From positions 1,038,552-1,102,551 of the forward strand of contig QRDG01000522.1 in NCBI GenBank assembly GCA_012064385.1: a DNA stretch of 64,000 bases, written 5' to 3'. The DNA is from Puccinellia tenuiflora (taxonomy: Eukaryota; Streptophyta; Magnoliopsida; Poales; Poaceae). Positions 1 to 12,128 of the stretch are shown here, in pieces. The translations under genes and the position numbers were made by a program. Within the stretch, counting starts at the first letter, position 1; the number at the start of each line of letters is the position of its first letter. The notes under the pieces are model-generated. The model was not told where the DNA came from, searched no databases, and worked only from the letters and a program-made list of their open reading frames with translations.

Positions 1-11
1 TTCTGGCACCC

Positions 12-626
12 TTAGTCTAGAGTAGTGATATCTTGCTGGTGCAGTCCCTGGAGTAATGCCCCTTTTCTCCACAATCGAAACAAGCGACGTTGGGAAACGT
101 TGGGAATACGATCAATACTGGTGTTGACGCGCTTGGCTCCCCTGTTCTTGGTTGTCGTCCTAGTTTCCCGGGTAGTTGGGTGCGGGGCTTGATCTTGTAC
201 CTTGGCGCCTTGATCCCTAAGAATCCTTCGGTTTTTCCCTGAGTCGACCGTGTTTGTCGAAGGACCTTGCTTCTTTTCGGGGCAATCCTTTGAGTAATGC
301 CCTACCTCACTGCACTCGTAACAGGTGACATTGGGACGGTATCTCTTCTTGTACTTTATTTTTATAGACTCCTGCGTCCTTGGGTTTGGGTTACTTTGAG
401 GGGGTCGAGGCATCTTCATACCCTTGTCTCGAGAGTTTTGGAAGGCTAGCTGGAAACTTCCCTTTTGGATCTTTGAGAATGCAGGTACCAGAAAATTCAT
501 GGGGCACTTGGCAGGTATATGGTCGGTACTTTCACATAGATAGCAAGTGATGTTACTAGTCGGGCATTTCCCTGGTGGATGGTCTCCTTCGCAGCTTGGG
601 CAGTTGTTGGGGCAATAACTAGATTG
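12..626 (-). pseudogene. gag, C-terminal nucleocapsid part (zinc knuckles), frameshifted
   Basis: This is the continuation of the gag at 2424-2756 beyond the solo LTR insertion. It contains CCHC-type knuckles such as CYLCESTDHIPAKC and CYECSEVGHYSKDC, and a further cluster starting CPSC. Near 60-110 another knuckle (CFDCGEKGHYSRDC) is readable on the minus strand in a different frame, so a frameshift lies just before it. Such knuckles bind the element's RNA during particle assembly. A lysine/arginine-rich stretch lies between knuckles. The first residues of the open frame (632-701) belong to the inserted LTR and are not gag. Confidence 0.75.
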
Positions 627-631
627 GTGAC

Positions 632-2423
632 TGATGCATGTAAAATGCTGATGCATGTAAAATGCATACATGAACTTTGCACTATAATACTTGTTTTCCA
701 TTCATATTTGCATCATATAAGGGGTATATTACTGTTATTTAATGATTTTTGGTAATTAATAATGATTTCCCCTTTTTATGGAATTAATCCTGCGCATGCA
801 GAAACCCCTATTTCTTTCCTTATTTGTTTCAGGGCCTTAACGACGTCATAATGAGCTGCAAATTTACTGGGATCATTATTTTGGAAGGAGGAAGACCTAG
901 GAGCGAAGGAAGCAAGCAAACGAAGGCTGGAGGGGTGAAAGAGGGTTCCCCACGCGGCCAGGTACAGGGGCCGCGTGGGGCCACCTCTTTTGGCCCTCGT
1001 GGCCCCGTTTGCGACGATCCTTCTTCCTGAAGCTTCCTCGTGACCTAAAAACGCCTATATAAAGAGCCCCCCGACGTTTTTCGGAGAGAGAGCCGCCACA
1101 CAAGAGAAACAAGAAACAGAGACCAGGAGGCTGCAGATTGGAGGGGGGAAACTCCGGCGGAGCGCTGCCGGAGAGGTCTCCTTCTTCTCCATCGACATCT
1201 CCACCGTCTCCATGATGAAGAGGGAGTAGTCCACCTCTGGACTATGGGTTTGTGGCAGTAGCATATGTATCTCTCTCTCTCTTGAGCTTCACTAATTAGC
1301 ACCGTATGAGCTGCTGAACATGATTACGGTCATCGTTGTATTACCTTTGCGGTGGATCTTTTTATGAGTTAATATATGTTGAGATTGCAATGTTTATTTC
1401 AGTTATTAAAGTAGATGCATATTATGTACCCCGTTCTTGTATCCTTGTTTTGATCAAGCATGTTTATGAGAGCATGTGAGGGGGAACGTGTGCATTAGTT
1501 GGAGTAACGGGGGTGGTGATGTGATAAGCTGACAACTTAATATCGCGATCCATTGGGTGTTTACCTTACTTTGTTGCCTCACTAGGGATAAACCAAAATA
1601 CCATGTTGCAAGGTATGAGGAGTGACAAGCCTCTAACTATGACTAGATCCAGCATGTTCTTATTTTCACTTCATGTCATTAATCTTAAGGCTATACTCTG
1701 AGTCATCTTAATTACTGAGGTGTTATGATTTAGTTCGCATCTTGGTGGAGTATAAGTGAGACTAATAATCAAAAGTTCTCTATGTTAGGACGTGATGCCC
1801 ATATAATTAGTAACATGTCATTAAGCTTGTTCGCAATCTCATATGTTAATCCTATGTCTACTTATTTGCCACACTATATTAAAGAGAGAGTGCATGTGTG
1901 AAACCATGAACCCCGGTCCATTTTTAATCATAAGAAACAACTTTCCAACCACTTTTAAGCATTTTCTACATTCAGCCATTTTAAAATCAGAAAATACAAA
2001 AACACTTTTATTCATTGCATACAGATATAAAAACCCCAAAAATATCATCCATCATCATTACTATCATCCTTGCATTACTACTTACCACCATTGCATATTT
2101 ATTTACTGTTTTGCATTCATTATCATCTTAATATCATTCTCACACCTTGTGCTTGACAACCACTTGGTGAGGTTGAGGGCACAAAGCAATGTACTTTGTT
2201 TGCAGGAAATCTAGAGAAGGACAAGGAGATAAAATCCCCACTACTGATTCCCCGAGAGTTCGATATTAAACCCTCGAGTCACCCTCGTGGGGAAAAAACT
2301 TCCACTTCTACATACTCTGCACTTGGAGGCTCAACCTATACCATATATTATTTTCCTTTCAGGGTATCAAGAGTGCTTGTTTGCGTAGTTGAGGGAGAAA
2401 CACTCTCATCAATTCCGTCATCA
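632..2423 (+). mobile_element. Solo LTR (1.8 kb) inserted in gag
   Basis: The element begins TGATG at 632 and ends CATCA at 2423, a perfect 5-bp terminal inverted repeat of the TG...CA type. It is flanked by a perfect 5-bp target duplication GTGAC (627-631 and 2424-2428). It has no internal domain, so it is a single LTR left after recombination between two LTRs. A TATA box (ctatataaag, 1055-1064) followed by a purine-rich leader marks the promoter and gives plus orientation. The body has no credible coding frame. The family is probably Gypsy from the LTR length, but I do not name it. Confidence 0.9.
1055..1064 (+). promoter_or_regulatory. TATA box of the solo LTR
   Basis: The sequence ctatataaag sits in the middle of the LTR, followed by a GA-rich stretch (1083-1150) typical of an LTR transcript start region. 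A solo LTR of this kind can still start transcription toward the right, away from the disrupted gag. Confidence 0.6.
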
Positions 2424-2756
2424 GTGACCTTCTTCTCCACAGCTGCTACAAGCCTTCTTCCTGGGTGGCCCTTCTATTTGGTCTTTCGTGATGGGGCATT
2501 GCCGAAATACGTGACTGGTTTCTCCACAAGTGAAACAGATGCGCGGAGCACGGAGCTCACCATTTGCTTCAGTTGGGGCCATGGTTCCTAAGCCCTTGGG
2601 GTCTTGGCGGTGAAGGTGGGGGTTTGTGTCTTGTACTCCACGTGCTTCAAGTCGTGATTTGACGAGGTTTTGATACACCCGTGCAAGCTGGTGCACGCTG
2701 GTCTTGAATATCTCGAGAGCTTGAACAAGGCTAAGTTGCCTTAATGATTTATTCAT
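2424..2756 (-). pseudogene. gag, part upstream of the solo LTR insertion
   Basis: This frame contains a knuckle CFTCGETSHVFRQC and then the first half of another (C-x2-C-x4-H). The reading stops a few codons into the inserted LTR, exactly after the histidine. The second half of the same knuckle resumes at 626 on the other side of the insertion. The frame stays open upstream of the listed Met for at least 20 codons, so the Met at 2756 is probably internal. I could not recognise a capsid domain further upstream. Confidence 0.7.
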
Positions 2757-3949
2757 GTCTTGGTCGTTAGTCGACGGGTTCTGAGATATATATGGGAATG
2801 AAGAGTCTTTAGGACAGAGTCCTAGGTTTGGACTAACACAGGGGTGCAGTTAAGGCTGAGAAGGTCAAAACATGTTGGTGTGAAGGAAAAGGGGTGATTT
2901 TCCTTTGTGCCGCCAAAATAGGGTGTGCAGGCAACAGATAGTTCAAACACAACAGAACACAAACAGTTCGAACACAACACACGATCATAGACCAGACAGT
3001 TGCTTCCTAGTACCAAAGAATGCCTAATATTCGTGGTAGATGGGTTGGCTCAACCAATGAGCTTATCCTAGTCATCCTAGGGGTTGTTACGATGGCTCTT
3101 GGGTACTTCAAGAGCGGGGACACCAGGGTGACCGCACTATGCCTAGGGGTCAGGTTGTGGGCACAGTTGGTGGCTCTTCGTGAGAAGCCAAAGCCAAGGG
3201 TGGCTCTTCGCAGGGGTCAAGAGCTGCTTGGCCTTCTAGGCGGCGAAGAGGTGGACAACAAACGATGCGGCGGTTTGGGCTATAAGTACTTGTCGAGCTC
3301 AACGGCAAGATCCAAGAGGAAGAGTAGGAGCACAACAGCAGGGGAGAGGTCACTCTACTAGGCGAAGGTAGGGGACTCCTCTATGCCGAGCTCCTGGGAG
3401 ATGCCCATGGTTAACGACTTTGGGCATCTCTGAGGGGCTCGCCTTAGAAGTGTTCCCTCGGGCTCAGAGGGTTCTTGATAATCGGTACTGTTGTGTTCTT
3501 GGCTTTATCGTGCTATAGAAAAGCTCCGGTATGTTGATATCCCTCTTATCTTTGAGGCATCTTCATCTTGTTTTTGCTGAAATCTTGGTGTTGAGATAAC
3601 TCCGAATGTCAAGGCTTGGACCATCTCTTACGCCCCTTAGCAATACCTTGATAATTCCAGGTGAGGTCTTGGCATGGAGGTGCTTCTGATACTGAGGACT
3701 AACTAGTAGGTCAGGATTGGGGATATCGTCTAGTATATTTTGTAGGTTTTGAATAAAGATAAGATAATAGAAGAATGCTTTTGAAACCAAATAGGCAGTA
3801 AGATTTTGAAACTCTGAAGAGATGAGAAGATTAGAATGGGTATTAAAATAAATTTAGTAGAAACAGACTTTACCAAAATATCTTATTTTCTAACTAACGT
3901 CCATGCTAACTAGGGTTTCCTATAGTTAGGATGGCTCTGATACCAGGTC
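2757..3949 (-). other. Leader of the Gypsy element, with primer-binding site at 3933-3945
   Basis: On the minus strand the 13 bases TGGTATCAGAGCC (3945-3933) match the 3' end of initiator tRNA-Met, the usual primer for minus-strand DNA synthesis in plant LTR elements. It lies four bases inside the LTR edge at 3950. The 1.2 kb between it and the recognisable gag has only short open frames on either strand that match nothing I know; part of it may be decayed gag. Confidence 0.6.
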
Positions 3950-6900
3950 TGTTGGGACCCCGGACTAGCTGTCCGAAGTACCCTTGTGCCTACAACATCA
4001 GCGATCCCATGATCAGTGTGTTGCTGAGCACAATCAAACTGGTATCAAAAGAACATCCATGTATACCGAATAAATATACTTACTTGAGTGAGGTTATAAA
4101 CTTCAACATGTACTTTAAGCGGAATCATCAGTTAGCGTGGAGCCCAAGTCTCTTGCCATAACCCTACAGGCAACTTACTGGGAAAACATCCTAGTTCGCA
4201 TAGCCGTCAGCGAGATCTTCTTCCTTGTACCGCTTCTCAAAGTCTGGCCAAGACAATAGCCAGGGACGAAACCAATATGAGTACATTTGAGTGTACTCGC
4301 AAACCACCCGGTATTTAGGATTAATGCATACTAATATGGTGGGAGGCTCTAAGGTAGTTCTTTGCTTTTTAAAAGCATTTTCTTTAAAGAAAAGATGTCT
4401 CCATATCTTTGTTGATAATGGTAAGGTGTTTGAAAAGAAGTTTTTCAATAAAAACAGTTTTTCTACAAAAGCTCCTCTGGTGGGATCACGGCCTGTCGTG
4501 AATCCCTCTTCTTCCTCTCTCCTCATATCGATCCTTTGGAATGACTCCAACAACATCTCCATTTTAGAAACACAAAGCTTTTCACATAGGTCTAAGTAGG
4601 GCCTTCCAACTGTCCATAACCGAGGACTCGGCTATCCGAATAGTTTTATAGTCTGTAGAGGTTGTACACTTTACCCACACCATCCGGAAGACTCGTCGTG
4701 TGGGCAACATCCCGCCATACAAGGTGTATGTCACGATGGGCTCCCGACCATAGTCGTTCACTTGTTCATCCTAGTATAGGACCCTGCCCTTGTGAACATT
4801 CCACCGACACCCAGTCGCGGCCTCCCGTCGGAGCCCTGGGTGTGAGGACTCACAGTTTTTCCCGGCGGTGCATCTGGCAGTCCTTCTATCCCCCACTATG
4901 TTGGAGGACCTAGGTCAGGGGAGGCCTCCAAGCCAACCCCTCATGAAACGGAGAATCTCCGCTGTTGAGGTATCCCATACTAAGACAAACAAATTACTTA
5001 GCTAAGCCCCGTCCCATATGGAGGGTAATGTGGTCGCACAGGGTATGGTTGGTCGACATAGACACCATGTGCATTTTCTCAAAAACCACCATTCTCCATT
5101 TTTCCACTTCAACACCGACATCTCGGCATGTCATATTTCATCCGAGGATTTTCAAGGAGTTTTGAATAAACAATATTTTTCCATCCTATAGTTTTATGTA
5201 AACTAACCTATACTTCTACATAGGGTGGCAAAATAGTTTTTCATATACTCTTAAAAAGGTTTTCAAAATCATTTCCAATTTCCATAGCAAAATCCTTTTA
5301 ACCAAAACATGGGCAGATCGTAATCTCACCCGAAGATTTTCATAGAAGGCTTTTGAGTAAAAACAAATATGCCCCCATTTAGAATCTACTGCATACTACT
5401 AACACCTCTATATAGGGTGTCTCAATAATATACTTGTATTTTGGAAAAAGGGTTTTCAAAATCATAGCTTTAGTGGCACACACCACTTGAAAACATTTCA
5501 TGCATCTTAACATAATTAAAACATGCTTAGTAAAATAATAGGACAAAGGGATATGATCAAATGGATGGCTTGCCTTGGTCAGCAATATGTCCCTGGACTT
5601 CTCCTCACTGATCAAAGAAATAAACTCCCATCCTTCTTCAATAAATTTCTCTCCAAAGACCACTCCGGTAGCGTTATTATCTAGCGTCGCAAACAGGGAA
5701 ATAAACAACACTCAATACACCAAACAAAATCATAGGTGATACACAGACAAGTAACAAACCACAAGCATAAAACTAATCATTCAAGCAACAAACTAGGATC
5801 TATTCTTACAAGGGCAGTATACTAATACATGCTAAGAACATAGATCGCAAAACTATCTTAGGCAAAGATGAACAACAAGCACCTTTATTTAAACAGGAAA
5901 TACTTCAGACAAAAGTTAAGCCACCAATTATTTTCTGTAATTCAAAATAGTTTACCAAGCTAAGGTAGAGACATTAACAAGATACTCAAGCTAGTACTCA
6001 TCTTAAAGACAACCAAGTTTAACAAGCAAGGCAACATATTAATCACACACATGCATAACAAGTCAAACAACAGTAACAAGTATATAACACTACCAAAACA
6101 CTATCTAGCAATTTAAGTGGGGTTCGGAAATAATCCTTTCAATAAGAGGGAATTTTAATCCCACCTTTAATGTAATTATTTCCCTAACTTGTAAAAAGTA
6201 CAGTACTACAATTTTGGTCAGATATGCATGATGGTGATGCTACTGGATAGCTCACATTTTTCTGAGCACTTTGATATATCAAACACATTTTCTGATATAC
6301 CCTTAAAAAGTTATGGAATTCATAAAATCCCTTTTTATTCTGCCCTTGTGCTAATTTATTTTTAGACACTTTACAACTAATTATTCATGTTTGGGGTTAA
6401 GGTGAATTATGAAGTATATTAAGTGCTGAACATTTGATATGTCACACTCAATTTTTAAATCATTAATTATAAAGTTATGGATTTTCTAAAAACTCTTTTC
6501 TATTCTGCCATTTTCATTATTTTAATAAAACAGCAACTAAACTCAATTAGTTGAATGTGTGAGTTATACCAACAGACATACTTTATTCTTCTGAACATTT
6601 TGGTACCTCATTTGTAATTTTTGGATAAGTATTCAAAAATATATTGAATTTACCAGTTTTGTTTGAAGTTTTAAAACTAGATGATTTGTCATTCTTATCC
6701 TAAGCAAATTATAACTCCAAATGGATTCAATCCAGTGGCATTGGATAAATAATTTGAAATACTTTTGATGAAATTTTAGTTTGGAATATTTGGATAGACC
6801 AAACTCTAGGAAACATTTCCCAAAGATGCTATCAATTTAACTAACTTAATAAAAGAGTTTTTAAGTTTACAGAATAGCAATTTGTTATTTCTGTCCTACT

Positions 6901-9554
6901 CAAACCAAAGATCCAATTTGATCATGGTTTGCACTTATGCAAAGTACTCATTTTAGTCCCTATAGGATTTTAGTTTACTATTTTTAGCGCTATGGGTAAC
7001 ACACTGGGAATCTTTATTGAACTAGGGCTAACCTTATTATTTTATGTTACAGAAACACTAGATTAGCTGTCTTCTCTAATTAATATCGACCACCCTACGG
7101 TTACTATTGGAACAAAACCAGTGGGTCCTGAGATTGCTAAAACTACCCAATTGAATGATAACATATAGATTTACAAACCAGATTTAGGTTGCTTATATTT
7201 AACAGGTGAAAACAGAAGGTTTTAACAGATTCGGAGAGAACTGGAAATAGTACTGACATTGCTACTTTGCCTAATTACTCCAGGTTGATATAATGTTCTA
7301 ACTAGAAAAATAAATCCGGCATATGAATCTATAGATTTCACTATTTCTAACCATATAAAGTTTGTAAGTTTTGGTGGAGCAGATTGACTAGGATTTGCAT
7401 GCAAAAAGGCTAGTTTAAACTCTTTCCAGACTTGGCAGATTTCTCAGAGATTTTCAAATCGGGCGGGAACCGTGGGCGTTGATCTTGCGATCGACGGCTC
7501 ACGGCCATCGTGTATCTCCCGACACAGAACAGAAAAGGGGAAGAGAAGGGACTGTGCGGGATGGCTACCTGCCGGAGAAATTGGTCGGCAGGGAGGGTGG
7601 AAATAGGCGGAGCAGATCACGGGCAGTAGCTGGGCACCAGTGGCATCGCCGAAGGTGGCTCCTAGCGGCGGCGTGGCTTGGCTGCCGAGAGGCTCGAGAT
7701 GGAACTCATCGAGCTCCTCTCCTGGTGGATCCTAGGTGAAGTGGATGGGTGCGGTGGTGGTGTGGTGCTAAGGGTGGCCACGGGGTCCTTTTATAGGCGG
7801 GGAGTGGCAAGGGGCAGTGGCAGGTATCGCGGCATGGCCATGCCGTGCGAGACACGGGCGGCGTGCGGCCGCACTCGGTCGGCGACGTGCAAGGGCCGGG
7901 GAGGCACGGGCGCGGCGCCAGCGGGTCGAGGGTGTCGTGGCGCGCGTTGTGGTGGTCGGGGCCGTCTCGGGCGGGCGTTGGTCGGGCCGGGGTGGCCGGG
8001 GCACGGGGTGCACGCCAGGTGCTCGACAGAGTGTCGGCCTGCAGTGCACCGGCGATTGTGGGCAGCTCAGGGGGCCAAAATTTGATAGGTCGGGCTGGTT
8101 GAGCTGGGGAGCACTAGGGGAATGCAGGGGACACCTTGGTTCCCTGGTTTTTCTGCTGGGTGAAAATGATGGACTTGAGGGGGACATGTCCATGGTCTAG
8201 GTGTTCTAGGGCTTGGGAGAGGGCATGGGGGTGCTTGGCCGTGTCCAGGGTGTTTGTGGGGGGGGGGGGGGGGGTGGGGAGTGGCTGGACCAGAGGGCAT
8301 GGCAAGGGGACAGGGGTAAGAGGGAATTCCACTCTAGTTGAAAATTGCTTCCTTTAGGCCACTATTTGGATTAAAATGCCACACAAAAAGGAGGGGACAA
8401 GGGATCCAAACACTGTTATGAATAGTGCTTAGGTCTAAAAATTATTTTTCATAAAGCTTCCAATTAATTGGTAAACCACTTCGGCAAAAGAAAAAAATAG
8501 TTGAAAGACATTATGTCTTCTTCTTCCTTTCTACCTTTTCTTTTCAGGGAAATAGGGTTTTTAGAAAAGAAATAATTGGAGATAAATAAAATAGTGGAAA
8601 AAATATATATATATGACGGCCATCGAAAAGATGATCACCATATTTCCTTGGTATTGAGATTTCACAAAAACAGGGCCACTTCTATTTTTGGTTTGAGAGA
8701 AAAGGAATTAAACTGATAAGATAAGTGGGATCACAAGTGTTAGGGTTTTTGGGTCCTAACCTTGCTCTTTATTTTTATAAACCAAGATTTAATTGGTATT
8801 TGATTTTCAGCTAGATCATTTCTGACCTCACAAACAATTGCAAGCAAACAAATTAATAAATACTCAAAAACAAGAATATGCATGCAAGCAAACAAGGAAA
8901 TAACAATCAACACAAACACAAGTCAAGCAAGCAAACAATATAAATTCTCAAGCAATTATCAAATACTTAGATAGGTGGTGGGACGGTGATCAAGTATCCT
9001 CATGACATGTTGGAAAAGCTCAACTCCATAATTTGATATTTTCCAAAGGGGTGCTAAAAAAACATGGGCAGTAAACTTCCCACCTTTATTGTTTTCAAAA
9101 GAATGAAAGTATGAGTTTAAAATAAGAGCTACCGATACAAGGGAAATATCAAGGTTGAAATATAGGTAGGAGATAGTATATAGTTCTCCTTGGTTTATAA
9201 ACAAGTAAATTTTGGAAATACTTTTACTTTCTCAAATCATAGGCCATTGGGTTGTTGCAAAAATCAAAACATCATCTGAAAAAGGAGTTGGTCAAAATAG
9301 GAGTGGAGAAGGTATATGGAATATTTCTTGTCATGACATGATCACAAAGAGTAAAGATACTTCATCCCGATTGGGTTCATAGGTTGATATGTAGTGGCCA
9401 GACAACTCAAACAACAAGTCACACAAGGTCAAAAAGAGCAACAGGAAGGAAAACACACTCATTAGTGCAACATTTCAAAAAGTTTTTGTTGGTTCATAAT
9501 TTTAGGTTATTTATAACCGTGCATTAAATTAGTTTCAAAATTTGGGATGTTACA
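3950..9554 (-). repeat. Very long 5' LTR (about 5.6 kb) of the Gypsy element
   Basis: On the minus strand this LTR starts TGTAACATCCC at 9554 and ends with CCCAACA at 3950, beside the primer-binding site. A TATA box (CCTATAAAAGG on the minus strand, 7797-7787) precedes a GC-rich block (7480-8300) with a transcript-leader look; the flanks are AT-rich. There is a G homopolymer near 8257-8273. No open frame matches a protein, and the many GC-rich frames at 7480-8360 appear non-coding. Long LTRs of this kind are known from LARD-like Triticeae elements such as Sukkula. The second LTR is outside the window, so LTR identity and target duplication cannot be checked. Confidence 0.55.
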
Positions 9555-11963
9555 GGGAGGGGAGTTTATCAATACTATGTATTCTTTGGCTATGTCATGA
9601 GACAATTTTCTATGTGGTAAGTGGAAAGACCAAATCATTACTAAAGGTTTCAAAATGCTGAATGGAAAGAGATATAGGAGTGGAACAAAAAAGGGTTAGC
9701 ATGATGCAACACAACAACAAGCACTGATTGAGAATCAAGGTTTATCGAATTAGAAGAAGTCAAGAATGTGAACCAAGTTAAATAGTACATGCACACCACA
9801 CCCAAACAATCTTGATCCCAACTTTCAGATAGTTTGTTAAACTTCCCGTATGCTAGTTACAAGGTATCAACATATAGTGTGGAAAATAATGATAAAAACA
9901 GTAATAAGACAACGAAAAAGTAATCATGAAAACAAGTAAATGAGAGCTTTTAAAAGTATTAAAAGATGGATTGGGATCATAGTTTCACTAGAGTCATCTC
10001 TTCATAAAGATAAAATAATGTTAGGTAAACAAATTATAACTAGACAATTGACAAGATTGTAATTACGCTATTATGATAAAAAATATCATGACATTATTCA
10101 TATAGACATTACGTCCAAATTATGTAGACCATACACATATGCCGCATCTACAACTAACACTCTAATTCGAGACCGCTATCCAACATGCATATCTAAGATC
10201 TAAATATAAACAGAGTATAGCGATAAACAATATAAATATCATCCATGCGTGACATAAACATCATTGTCTTATCATTAGTGGCAACACATTACAAGTCAAA
10301 TATGTATTTTTTTCACTCGTCAGAAGACTATACAAGGTTGAACCCACTAGGCCACTATCATATATAAATAACACTTTCTCTTGAAGATCTAAACATATAT
10401 CTGGAGCGCATGTAAGACCATAAAATAAAGCATCATAATATAACACATTGCATCATATTATAACATGTACGATATGAATCTCAATTCATTATATCCAAAC
10501 AAACACAACAGCAATATCAATTACATCTTATAAATTTTGATCATGTTAGGCTGCTCAGGAGACCATTATATTAAGAAGCATGGGAGAGAGATAAAAATCT
10601 AGCTACTGTTATGAACCCGGGTGAACTACACACACATCGTCAAGGAGGTGACGATGTTGATCTAGAAGCCTCCAGTGAAAAATTCCCCTTCACATAGATT
10701 TTCGAAACAGGGCTCCACATCAGCTTGCGGACTATTTTAGTTTGGGGTCTTTAACGAGGGGAAGGGGCGGTGCATCAGAAGGAGCTGAGAATAGTTTCAG
10801 GATCAATCACTCATCTGGTAGAGGGAGGTTTGCCCTTTGTTCTACAATAATCAATGATACCATCCTTCCGCTAGAGGATGATGTAATTTTATAATTAATA
10901 TTTCGAACAAAGAAAATATCATAGAACCCAGACATAACCCAAAATGCAAATTACATGACTGAATTTCCGAGCTTGAAAAGAGGCCATTTACCTTACCTTC
11001 ACGACCAGCCCCTACCACCGATGTGGTCGAGATCGAAGAAGTGCCAATTGAGGAGCACGAGGACCCCGGGACCGCCACTTGCCGGTAAACTCGCCGTTGG
11101 AGAGGCCGCCAACGAGTCACCCAAGGAGAGATGGGAATGGGAGAACGACGTCCAGAGTCGGGAGTACAGTACTCGTCAAGGGCGTGAGGGTGTCGGTGCA
11201 TGAGGGCTGCGGGACCTCGCATCCCCGGTGATTTATGGGCGGCGAGGGCCACGCTAGCTACTGGCGATGATGAGCAAGTATAACGTTTGGCAAATCTGAA
11301 TTGAACCTGAAGGACCATATGGGGCTTAGAGCTGAACCATTCAGCCCATTGGTTTTTCTTTTAGGTACTGTTAACCAAACCATGGATAAAGGGTAGCAAA
11401 AACCTAAAGAAGTAAACTTTTTAACTAGACCGCGACTAGTCCCGCTACTCTTTAAACCAGTCGTAACTCATTTAATCCCCTCAAACTATTACTCTTTGAG
11501 ATCTAAATTTAGTCATCAATTTGACCAATCCCAAACTATTCACCTTCGAGGCCCGAGTTCAACCATCAATTTGACCAACAAAACATGTGTTATATATGGA
11601 GTATATCACAAAACTTATAACGATTGAATTTTGATAAAAATAATGATATGATTTCTATAAAAATAACACTCTTTACCAAATTACTTGAGAAAAAGAGAAA
11701 GTGACACATGCATTGGGACGGAGAGAGCACACATCGAGTTTCTATGATATAACAATTGTTTTCGAGAACTCAAAAATATTTAAGAAGCATATATGCACAT
11801 CTACTGTGAGTTTTCTAGTCTACAAAAAAAAAGGAACTCCAAAACAACTAAGAAGCATATGCAGATTCTTGTCTGAATTTTGTACTCTACAATAAAATTA
11901 AAAATATACAAATTGATAACAATGGCATATACACTCTATGAGCCATCTAACATTTATATATGT
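9555..11963. repeat. Old repeat-like sequence, no gene; diverged LTR-like block about 9960-11290
   Basis: No convincing coding frame is seen. The stretch 9960-11290 reads like a decayed copy of a common Triticeae repeat: an AT-rich part mentioning repeated short phrases, then a GC-richer part (10850-11230). I recognise the layout only from general similarity and cannot place its ends. The remainder (11290-11963) is AT-rich and unassigned. Confidence 0.3.
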
Positions 11964-11978
11964 ATCTTGGCACGTTAT

Positions 11979-12113
11979 AAAAAGAATGAGGACAACCAGG
12001 GGGACTCCCAGCTGCCTTATTTTTATAGGGGATGAGTTCTCGAACCCGCGCCCTTGGGTGCCCGTGCGACCATGCGCACGGCTGCTACCACTTGAGCTAC
12101 GGGAGAGTCCTCA
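11979..12113 (-). mobile_element. tRNA-derived SINE (135 bp)
   Basis: A perfect 15-bp direct repeat, atcttggcacgttat, flanks this element (11964-11978 and 12114-12128). Its length is typical of target-primed retroposition. On the minus strand the element begins TGAGGACTCTCCCGTAGC, has a polymerase III A box (GTAGCTCAAGTGGTAGC, 12100-12084) and a B box (GGTTCGAGAAC, 12046-12036), and ends in a T-rich tail next to the left duplication. The arms of a real tRNA do not pair over the whole length, so it is a tRNA-related SINE head and not a functional tRNA. Confidence 0.85.
12084..12100 (-). promoter_or_regulatory. Polymerase III A box of the SINE
   Basis: The minus strand reads GTAGCTCAAGTGGTAGC, which fits the tRNA A-box consensus. 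The matching B box lies at 12046-12036, a spacing of roughly 40 bases, within the range for tRNA genes and SINEs. Confidence 0.75.
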
Positions 12114-12128
12114 ATCTTGGCACGTTAT

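Larger units (their letters stand above)
1..9554 (-). mobile_element. Gypsy-type LTR retrotransposon, incomplete (5' LTR, leader and gag end)
   Basis: Read on the minus strand the order is a long 5' LTR (9554 to 3950), a four-base spacer, a primer-binding site complementary to initiator methionine tRNA (3945-3933), a leader, and a gag region with CCHC zinc knuckles that runs off the left window edge. Pol and the 3' LTR would lie to the left of base 1. A solo LTR has inserted into gag at 632-2423. The gag carries at least one frameshift, so this copy is not functional. Gypsy is preferred over Copia because of the multi-knuckle gag and the very long LTR; no reverse transcriptase is visible to confirm it. 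Confidence 0.65.

Noticed and set aside
7480..8360. Several overlapping 70-140-codon frames on both strands
   Set aside because: GC-rich low-complexity frames within an LTR leader region; no domain and no consistent strand.
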